Positions 44,977 through 56,300 of a stretch of 64,000 nucleotides of DNA are shown here, in pieces; position 1 is the first letter of the stretch, and each line of letters begins with the position of its first letter. Below the pieces are notes generated by a model, which searched no databases, was not told the origin of the DNA, and saw nothing but the letters and a program-made list of their open reading frames with translations. Origin of the DNA: Tubulanus polymorphus (lineage: Eukaryota > Nemertea > Palaeonemertea > Tubulaniformes > Tubulanidae); NCBI RefSeq assembly GCF_964204645.1, contig NC_134035.1, positions 5,022,501 through 5,086,500 of the forward strand, given 5' to 3'. A program made the position numbers and the translations under genes.

Positions 44977-47352
44977 GAACTCGAAACCTCTCACCCTATA
45001 TTTATACATACTCAGGTCCTAGTTTGGTTATTATAAACTGAGACAATGATATTTATTAAATCCGTTAATCTGTTAATCTGTGGTGGATTAGTGCCACCTG
45101 TTGGGATTATAAACATAGTGTTTGATATCCAATAGGGGATTAATATTAAATCTCTCTATTAAAACAATGCAGTACCACTACCCTGTACACCTGTTCTCTA
45201 TGTCCCCAGTGCATTTACCATAAAAAGCGCCTAAACTGCCTAATTTTGTCCAATCTATAATTGATTCCAATGAATTGAGATATATTTGAGATATTCTCCG
45301 AAATACCGATACTATCAGTCTGGACGACTGTCTGCTAACAGGCTATTTTATTGTCGATAGGTAAATATAGTATTTTTGTCAACTATTCTCTCTTTTCGTA
45401 GTCGCCGACTGTCTGCTGTTTTATTACCGATAATTACTGATAATTATTTGCTTGATATTTTCTGATTTCTTTTCTCGTGCTTTGGTTCTTCAATCTCGGA
45501 TAGATAAGACATTTCGAAATATTGAATTGTTATTTAGTTAGAAAATTCGTATTCTAATTTCCCCCTGGACTCGTGGAAATGAACGCATTATAGAACCGAA
45601 TTCGAACCGACGAAATCGGGTCCTGGCTCTTATCCATTTCTTTTTTATAGATCAATATTAGCTTCATAAGTAATATTTGACCTGTAAGTCTACATATATT
45701 CTCTCGTTCGATCGTGTTCCACATACCTGACGCACAATATCGAACGATCGATTTACCTATAAAAAGATGATCTAATTCTTACCGAAAAGGATTCTAAAAT
45801 TAGCAAATTTCTTTTGTGCGCGAGACTCGTGAATCCTGGCGGGTGATTTTCATTTCATTGTTTCTACCGTCGAGACGTTTAGAAGTTTTGCCGACCCTGG
45901 AATTATAGTTGTCTTTTCTCACAAAAGGCTTTTTTGAAAATCATTCATTTTTCAAAGATTGTTTCGGATTTTCTTAAGAAATTGCGCAGGATTCTATCGA
46001 ATTCAGATCATCGCGTGGAATGGTCTTGCGCGTAGAGGTATGACAAATTATTTTCATCTCAACGAATATATTCGAAATATTTATAGTTTGCGAGTCAAAA
46101 AACGAATAAAGTTATATCAAATTTTTGTTTAGAATTCTAAATCAGAATTTAGTTGAGGTAAACATGAGTTGAACGTTGAAAAATCAAAATCGTCAATAGC
46201 TTTGCATTTATTCATTTGCAATTTACCTTAACAAATTTCGTTAACACTTTATAAGTCTGTATAGTTCATATTTCAATAGACTTGTAATAGTTGACTGGTG
46301 TCTGTCGGTCTAACGGAACTCAATAGTTTATTTATTTATTTATTTACACGGCAGCTATGACAATGTCGTTTATTCGTCCCGTCTTTTGGTCGTATAATTG
46401 TGAAGACGGTTATTATTTCGCAATATGTACCCAAACCCCGGCGTACGCTATCATTCGAAATTGCCGCTTTTTCCCTACGTTCAGAATTTCAATACGGATT
46501 ATCCATACATCTCGGCTATGAACTCTTTGCGATTGTGTGAAAGGTATTTTTCTAGACGTTCTCTCTATTTTAATATCTGATTTATTTGAAACTCATTTTC
46601 TTTCATATTTGAATGAATTGTTACGGAAAGTAGTTGTAACGGATTCACTCTGTCGCTGATGGTAAATTTAGCCGTCGATTTTTCTTTTGATGTTTCGGTT
46701 TTTAGCCGCTTTATATTTTCGCGAAAACTTCTTTCGTAACTGAATTTTTATGTGTGACCGCACTAAGATGCACTCGCGGTGTTTTTACTGTGGGAATTCG
46801 TAAATTCGCTATTTTGTGGTTTTTCGACGACAACCCTTCGGTTAATTGGACAATACGTATGCGCAAAGGTATTAAATTATCAAAACGTTTTAAGTAGGCC
46901 CGGTATGTGGGAACTAGATAGTGTTCGTGGTCAACAGTTCTGGCAGTGTTTCTTATTAAAATGACTTCAAGCTAGCGACTTATATATGTCCAGTGTATTT
47001 GCATTAGAAGTCTTTAAGTGAGATTGAGAAGAAGAGATAGGATTAGTCTTGGCCGATTCTATACCCCTTAGTAGGTTATATGAATTGGAAAAAACTGTGA
47101 AAAGGCATTTGTATCTCCTTTGCTGCGTTTTTCTGAATTCTAGCCAGAGATATCGAACGTCCAATATTTCGAATCTAATTCAGTTTTTTCTTATGTTTGT
47201 TTTTCGGCAGGTTTTTGACCGGGAGTTGATTAGTTAGATACACAAGCCCGCAAACAGCGTCGACAACGATGAACGATAATGAAAACCGTTCGAATGAAGA
47301 AAAAATAGTCGACGATTAACGTAGAAAAGGAAACTATCGAAAAGAAACGACG

Positions 47353-50300
47353 ATGCCTGAAAACACCGAAACCAATAAACAATCGTCGTCGAGTCCCGAT
47401 CGGTTGTCACGACGACCGAGCGTTCTTACGGCCTATCACGACATCGCCGCAGCCGTTTTTAGTCTCGGCCGCACGATGGATGTCGACGAGTTATTTCTCT
47501 CAGCTGCCAGAGTAAGTTTCCGTCACCTGGGTTTCACTTGCGTGTTGAATCTACTTAGTGAGAAATTGCGGCTATTTAACGTCAATCGTGTATAATTGAC
47601 ATTGCTAAACAGTACAGCCATCACCTTGAACTTTAGGTTTACTAGTTGGCCTAGTAGTAATATTTCAGTCTCAGTCTCACCATGTACATTGGCGAGTCTT
47701 TCCCATCAACTGCCAGAGTAAGTCTCTGTAGATTTACATTGGGGAGTCTTTACCCTTAACTGGCAGAATAAGTTTCCTCAGATGTACATTGGATGAGTCT
47801 TTCCCCTCAACTGCCAGAGTAAGTTTCTATCAGTATCGCGGTTTAGATTTGAATCTATAGGACAAGTTGTTTTGGTTCTTAGATTTGAAGTTACCAGTAG
47901 TTGGTTAGTTATTCGAGCCAGGACTGATGGAATTCATGTTTCCCCTAGAAGACGTCCGTGTTCAATTCTAGAATTAATCGTTGTGAGTTTGTTTGTTCAT
48001 TTGTTTTTGCAGGATGGAGAGTTGGAGAAAATGCAGAATTTTCTGCAAAGAAGAGACACGATTGTTAACGTCGATATCAAAGATAAGCGTACAGGAAATA
48101 CTCCATTAATATGGGCTGCGAAGAGAGGACATCCAAAAGTAAGTCTTCAGATACAAAATGTTTGCACTATATATCCTACCTCACTGCGGGGATCTGACCC
48201 TGATGGCATCATGAGACTCTCTGTCATGTTCCTCCCTTGCAGGGATTTGAACCTGATGGCATCATGAGACTCTGCCATGTTCCTTCCTCACAGGGATTTG
48301 CCCCTGATGGCATCGTGAGACTCTGCCACGTTCCTTCGGGATTCCAACCTGATCGCCTCATGAAACTCTGCCACATTCCTTCCTCACAGGGATTTGAACC
48401 TGAGGGCCTCATAAAACTCTTTGTGAAGTAATCAGAATTTTTATGTTTCAGATTGTGCATTTACTGCTGAAACACGGTGCTGACCCGACGTTACGTAATT
48501 ACGATCTAAAAACAGCTATCCAGGTGGCGTCACCGGTAATCAAATCGATACTGTTGAATTCGGTGGAGAACCCCGGATCGTCCCATCGTCATTTACTACA
48601 AGCCGCGTGGCAAGGAAACGCAGATATCGTTCGCAAAATTCTGGTATGGTCAAATTTCATGAAAACCCGCTTCACTTTCTTTTTCGATCGTAATATTTCA
48701 CATAATTTCACAATATCCGTGTGATATTACAGAAAGAAGGTCGCATGTTGGATATAAACTGCAAGAATGCGGACGGATTGACGCCGTTGCTGTTGGTTAC
48801 TCGAGACGCCGACATGTTCGAGCGACTGTCTCATCAACAGAAGGGACGCTCTGAATACAACCCGGTCAGCGTCGTGCTCGAACTTATCAAATGTCGCGGG
48901 TAAGAATATTTCTGCACATATTTCAACGTAAATGTTTATGTTCACATGCTCTAAAGTACTACGGTTAATAAGATCAAAATACACTGTATACAAAGGTTGG
49001 AAATGGAATTTATTAATCGAGTATCGAAATCATACGTTAAAAGACGTAATATCATCGCGAGTCCAAAACTCCAGAAGGTTATCCGCTGCGCCACTTAAAT
49101 CAAAATCAATCCTAAATACTGAACTGTGAATGAATCATATTTTCAAATCACTCAATTTCCAAATTGATCTTAATGATCTTATTGATGATAATGATGAAAT
49201 AATATTAAAAGTAATGAAAATAAAATTTGTCTTGTATAGCGCTAAATCAACGCTCAGGAGTCATTTATCACGCCAGGTACCCATTTACTCTGGGGTGGAG
49301 AGAGGCAATGAGGATAAGTGTCTTGCCCGGGGAGACTACGGTAATGAAAGGGGTTCGAACCCACGACCTGGCTTCCCACAGTTGAACGCTCTAATCACCT
49401 GGCCACACCGCTCCGATTGATGTACATCGGGAAAGATTTGTGTCTGTTTTTTCGAAGATTACCGATAATTCGTTACAGCGACATCGACTCGACGGACAAC
49501 GAAGGAAAGACGCCGCTGCATTACGCCTCCAGTTCTAAATCGGCCGTATCGAGTCAACTAGTGAAAATACTGCTGCAGGAAAAAGCGAAAACGGAAGCGC
49601 GCGATAAACGCTGTTTCACTCCGATTCACTGCGCGTCGGAAACGGGTAATATCGACATCGTTCAGGTTCTCATCGACGGAGGATCGGATGTGAACGCTCG
49701 CGGGTTCGCCGGCGCTACACCTCTACACATATCGGTACGTCGTTTATCGATTCATTCGTGCGGTAGACTCCGTATTATCGTACGCCCTGTGCAAATAAGT
49801 AAATGTTCGAGATATCTCTACCTTCATTCGTGTCACCGATGACCCCCTCGATGCTCCCTAGAAATTCGGATTATCTCGAGGATAGATGTTAGAGATTTTC
49901 CTACCCCGATTTATAATGATAACAACGTATCATCGATCTGACTGCCCCGGAAAAATTTATTGGTCCCATAAAATCCGAAGCAAGCTCGAAGTCTACTGTA
50001 ATTTGATCGGGTCAGATTATAGAATTTCTTTTACACCAATATTGATTGTACGATTCCAGGCGTATAAAGGACACGATCGCGTGGCGTCGGTGTTGTTATC
50101 GAACGGAGCCGATGTAACCGTCGTCAACGACAGCGGCCTGACCGCCGTCGACGTCGCCAAATCGAAGAAAATCAAAACGACGCTGAGAGAAGCGTGGGTC
50201 GACGCGACGCAGAATAAAGTCGAGAAGGCTCTGCTGAATCCAGTGCGACCGCCGACTAGAGAAGGATCGAAACTGTCTATCGATGACATACGACTCGAGG

Positions 50301-53300
50301 TGAGAAATGATTTGAATAATAACGTTCCTTTGCTAATTACACTTTCTAGAAAACCTGTCTCTAATCAGACACCAAAAATCCAGAAATAATTCTATTTATT
50401 GAAAACCACCATTTCTAAACAATCGCTCTGTTTCATATCTCTATTACAGGGTAGCACTCCTCGCACTCCTAAAAGTAAGTGGAATTCTTAAAGATTTGTG
50501 CGCCGTTTTTATGTACGTAGCTAAATTTATCTAATGATAGCGTCGTGTATTCGTTTAGGGCCGTTTTCGCGTCAGTTAACAAACGCGGAGAAAGCCATGT
50601 TGGCCGAAGAGAATATGATGAAAGATTTAGAATCGGGACGATACGCTACGCCTACCCCTACACCACTGTAAGTAACCGATCAATTCGGTTACTGGAGCCA
50701 GTTTTATAGATTAGTACTTTAACACGGGGGCTCACTCAATTCATTTTCAACTAGATAAGCCCCAGGGTTATAGGCAATACCAGTCTATAAAACGAGCCCC
50801 AGGGCCCAGTTGCACAGTCGTGACTTAAGTCCAAAAGTGGTCTTTAGTCTTAAGACTTGTCTTTAGTTGTTTGATTGGCTATAGAATCAAGTTGGTCTAA
50901 GGCTAGTCTTAAATCTAATTCATGACTGTGCAACAGACCCCAGGGGAATTACTCGATTGAAAATGAATCAAGTTGGCCGCCCCCGCCCCCCCCCCCCCCC
51001 GGTTAAAGATAATGCGAGTCTATGAAGCCAACTCCTGCACTCAGTCATTCATTTCAATCAGATGTATTTAATCTCTCGTCTGTTTCGTAGGGACAGTAGT
51101 CGTCGAATCGGTGCGTCCGGACCGTTACGTACGTTCCCTGCCGCCCGCAACGATCGTACGCCGAGAATCGACGTGTCCGGAAATCCGGTGAAAACGCCCG
51201 AACAACTGCTACGACGAACGCAGAGTCAACGCGCGACGGGTAGCGCGAGAAAAAACTCCGACCCCGGAGTGAGCGGCAGGCGTCCTACCCTACCTGATAT
51301 CAATTTACGATCTTGTAAGTTTTTAATAATGAATATAGTGTAAATCCGTCGGCCTACTGTCACATCCTTCGTTGCAGTGGTTTTATTAAGCTGCAGTTTG
51401 TTTGAATAGGCCCTAGCTCTATCAGAAAGTAGACCCATGCTCCCTCGACAGGGATTCACACTTGTTGCATCACATTTACATGAAACAGTACATATTGTAA
51501 TGATATAAATTATGATAAAATATGTTATGCTATCAAATCCTCGCAGTGATTTGAATAAGACTCAGCAGTAGTATGAACCAGTAGAAAAATTCTCTTCGAC
51601 GTTTTGAAACTGATAGGATTGTGAGAATCCAAGCCCTTGTTCTAACAGAAAGTAGACCGATCCTCCCTCAACAGGGATTTACACTTGTAAAACTACATAA
51701 AACTATTGGAATAAAACAAAACTTCATGTTAACTTGATATTATCAGACTATGAAAAAAAATGATATTTTCATTGAAATCCATGATATTTTCAATGAAATC
51801 CATGATATTTCCAATGAAATCTATGATATTCTCTGGTAACTGAGAACTGGTCTTTATTGATTGTTTTGTATCTGTTGTTGTAGCTATAACTAGTATGACT
51901 GATGAAGAATCATCACCGGCCTATAACACTAAAGTTCCACCAGCCGTCGTCATCAGTTTAGACAATGACGACGTCGTCGAGGATCTGATGTCGTCGAGTG
52001 GCGCCACCAGCAGTCAGACAGCTTTTCAAAAACGTCGCCGCCATTCGGACGAGCTTCGATCTCCGAGTCTCAACGATTTGGCCTCGTCTTGCGATGACTT
52101 CATATTCAAAGGTACGATAATTTACAACGCGTATCTCAAACCCTGCGGGTAAATTCAGGTACCTTTACTGAGACTATTGACTATTTACAGGTCGTTCGTC
52201 TACGAAAACGTATCTAGAAGACATCGAGGATGTTTTCAGTCCGCCGCCTCGGTTGACGCCGATTCGAACGCCGGTTCCGTCTGCTAATGATCGCTCGCGA
52301 TTACGCAATCTTGACACGATCAATGAAACCACAAGTGAATCTCTGAAACTAGATCTGAGTAGGTTTATCAATATTATTCAATATTATATCCATTTCCAAC
52401 ACAGGCTTAAGTCCCATTCAATTGAAACTAATCGCAGTTTATCAAGTGTATACAGAAAACCCATGATTTAACGATTAAATTCTGTTAACCAGTCCTGACA
52501 TTTTGGAAAGATTTCTTCTTTCCATCTTCAGAGATTTAAAGAAATTAAGAATCTTTCTTTTGTGGGTTTTTGATATACACCTCATTCAAAATTTTACCAA
52601 TTTTCAAAACATAGCAGGTCCAATAGTGGTCATAATACAGTAAACTGAGTGTTAGTAAATTCATTTCATTTTACAGGCGCTCTACAGACGTCAATAGATG
52701 AAGGTGTGACGTTCGATCAACTCAAAAATCTGCCACAACCGACACAAACATTTATTACACAATTAGGTCTTTCTGAAGTCACTTCTGCTAATAAGGTGTG
52801 TATGACTAACAGACGAGAACTGTCTGTCAGAATCGTGGTTAAAGCGTGATAACTTAAGATTTATTTTCTTACAGGAAAATCAGCCCAAATCAGGACCGGA
52901 CGCCGTTAAACTAGCGTGCGATAACGTGATCGAATTGGTGCGCGGAAAATCGATTCTCAAATCGGAGTTCAACATCGAGGAATCTCGCGGCAAAAAAGCG
53001 AAAAAACCCGACGAAAACTCACCGCAGAGCAGTAATAACTATTCGTCGTGCGTGAGTACGTTGTCGACGCCGTCGCCCCCGCCTGGACGGGACGATCGCG
53101 TCGTCGACCCGGCGATCAGGATTAACACGACCGCGAAATTACCGGGTAAAATCGTGAACAACAACTACCAGACTACGGCGGTGAAAAATCCGACCGTTCG
53201 AGACGACAGCGATAAACGATCGTCGGGCAGTTCGTCGGTCGCGAGTAGTTCGACTTTGACTCAACACAGCAGCCGTCCGGGTAGCGAGATACGCGTCGAA

Positions 53301-56300
53301 ATCGGCGGTAAGGATAGTCCGAAAAGTAGTAAAGACAGTCCGAAAGTTAAGAAGCCGTCGGCGAGCGCGTCTCCGAAAGAGAATTTGGCAGCCGAAGCAT
53401 CCGCGAAGCTTCGCGCCGCCGCAAAGGATAACGCTATCAGTCGAAAACCGGATGAAAGTAATTCAGTTACTAATCGCGGCGCGCCGGAGATGGATAATAA
53501 AATTCGATCTCCGGTCACGATGCAACAAATACCGGAAGTTTCGCAAATAGAGGAAATATCTCCGGCTGTCGAGAATAAAACGTCTGCGCCGGTGAAGGGT
53601 GTTATTTTCGATAAAAATGGCATTAAAACGGTGCCTACGTATTCCATAGAGAACACGACGAATCAGCAGAAGTCCGAGATGGGAGCGATTACAGGGCAGC
53701 TTAAAACTAAAAGTGTTTTACCTCGGCAAGAGTCGGGATCTAATGAACCGGCGTCGAAAAATAACAAAGCACCACCACCGAGTAGAACGGAATCTTCAGT
53801 CGTACCGAATTCTGTAGTCAAGAAACCTGCACCCGCGAGTGCCTCGAATAGCGCATCGGCGAAATCAGTTACCGCTGCACCATCTGGTGACCAAAACAAG
53901 AACAATTCGCCTTCCGCTGCCGCTGCTGCTGCTGCTGCTAAACCGGTTTCAAATTCTTCTCAAGTGCCAAAAACTGTTAATGAAAAAGTCGCGACGAGTT
54001 CGCAATCCGTTCGTACAAGTGTTACGCTGATCAGTTACCGCGATGATAAAACTAAACAAAATCCAATTGCATCCGCTAAATCTGGAAGCGTTTTGGCGAA
54101 GTCGTCAGTGCCCGCGACTGGAGCCCCTGCAGCTTCTAATAAAACAGGAGGAACGATTACAGTATCTTCATCATCAAATAAGATACCTGTATCAACAACA
54201 AGTTCATCTGCTACATCAAATTCTGCAAATGAAATAAAAATGGCACCTGCGGACAATGAAAAACCAGCTGGCAGCCGATTACAACAGTTAAAATCAGTGG
54301 CTAGTCGTAATATGGGTAAAACAGAAGAAACATCGAACGCAGCAGCAGCGACAGCTGCGATGAAGACAGCCAGTAAAACGGTAGCTCAAAGCCTCGAAAA
54401 AGCCATAGCTCAAACGGCTAAATCGAGTCCAAAGCTCGTAAAGAAATCACCGCTGCTCAGCGAGGAGAAAGTCACCGATCATATCAAACTCGGATTCTCC
54501 GGTTTGAAAGCTTTGTTCAATGACCGTCCGAAGAAAGAGCTGTCGACGAAGGAACCGGCGAAAGTTGAGAGAGATATGCCGCAACAAACGCCACTCGTTT
54601 CGGAGATGTTTACGGATATAAAAACGAACGAGCAGAAAGAAGCAGCAGGCGGCGGCCAGTTGACGGTTAAACGCACGAATACGTCAATGTCGAAGACGAA
54701 TAAAAGCGCCGTCGGACAACGTAACGCTCCAAGTTCCGCGAAACCTAAAACAGCGTCGCAAAAAACGAATAACACGACGTCGAATTCCACGGGGAATATC
54801 GGTAAAAAGAATTCTGGCGCCGTGACGACGACGACGAAGAAAAAAGTAACGGCAGACGTGAAAGTGTTCGTAACCACGCAATCGAGAGCGCCGGCGCCGA
54901 AATCGAGTAAAACATCAGCGAAAACGAAAAAAGGCTCGAGCGGCTCGAAACGAAAGGGAAAGAAAAACTCGTCGAATAAAGACGCCACGCGTATGAGCTA
55001 CGGAGGACGCGATCCGTCGAAAACGGCGTTCGTCTCCGGGATCGGTTGGCACGTCGCGACCGATTGTAATGAGAACGTCGACGTCGCCGCCGTCAAAATA
55101 TTACCCGATTCGTCGGACGAAGAATCGGGCGACGACGACGACGAGATTCCGGAGGTGATTGAAGCGGAGCCGGTGGCGCCGCCTTTGCTTAACATCCGCG
55201 GTTCATTCTCGCAGTTCCCGTGCACGGGCGAGGATCGTCCGGAGGTGATCATCGTGTTACCGGAGGAACGATCTCGGGCTACGGTCGCTGTGCGCGTCGC
55301 GTCGCCGTACGAAGCGCTCGAAGAACTCGCCGAACGAGTTCACGACAAAATCCATTTCCGTACGCCGTCCCCGCAGCCGCCCGTCGTCCTACCGCAAACC
55401 GTGAAAACGATTCGCGAGTTCTCCGACACGGCGTCGGCGACTTCCTCGACGAAAACGTCTGAGTATATCAAACCGATTAAGATGTCGAACGAGGCTCGGG
55501 GCGATTCGGCGGAAAAAGCCGTCGGAAATAAAAACGAAGAAATAAACGACGAGAACATCGACGAGATAATCGACGAAATATTGACGATCAAATCGGACGC
55601 GGCGACTTTGAACGACTCGATGACGAACGCGATGAGACGCAACATCGATTTACAGAAACAGATCAGCGACAATTCCGAGGACGGCAGCTCGATTCTGACG
55701 CCGTCGAATTCGTATCAAACGCTGCCGGAAGCGATGGCCGTTTTGCACGCCGATAATTTCGATCAGATGCGAATGAAAATCCGAACGGCGACGAGGCCGG
55801 AGCTTTCGATAAAAGAAGAGGCCGGCGGGAAACCCGACGCCGAATCGGTGGACGGGAAACTCGACGCCGAATCGGCAGACCGTGCTGCGGCTTCCGGAGA
55901 AGATAACGTCGCCGTAAAGCCGCCGACCGGACGGCCGAAATCGGCGGCTGGAAAGGGTCACGCGACGAAAGGAAAAACGCCACGCAGCGTCGGGCTGTAT
56001 AAAGAAATCAAATCATCGCAGCAAGAATTCCCAGAGGTAAAAATATTGATCCTTTATATCCGATTACATGTACCTTTATATGTACGATTACCAGCTTTAT
56101 AAGCTGAATATTAGGTTTCACATTTCGACTTAAAATTTCAGGACGGCGGAAATCTTTCTCGTTCGGACTTCGGCTCAGACAGGTTAAGCTTAGCGAGCGA
56201 CAGCGTCGGAGATTTAGCGCAATCTCCAATAGACGGCGTTCCGATCGATGAAGTTACGAAGGAGATTCTCAATTCAACCGACAACAGAGTAAGTAAACTA

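Larger units (their letters stand above)
32595..47352. other. 14.8-kb gene-poor region
   Basis: Apart from the start with the adaptor's 3'UTR (an AATAAA at 33569-33574 is one candidate signal) no host coding exon was recognised. It holds the truncated LINE at 41160-42125, Harbinger-like and H1, H2, H4 and H5 elements, foldbacks at 34427, 36719 and 37427, a perfect palindrome at 34764 and three (TA)n tracts. From 45000 to 47352, presumably the kinase promoter region, I see nothing specific except an ATTT repeat near 46327-46345. Confidence 0.6.

Noticed and set aside
48224-48460. Antisense 78-codon repetitive ORF
   Set aside because: It follows from a 51-bp tandem repeat being a multiple of three; no start context, no homology, and it lies in an intron.
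54479-54988. 169-codon minus-strand ORF rich in Phe/Val
   Set aside because: Antisense shadow of the Lys/Ser-rich kinase exon 52875-56036.
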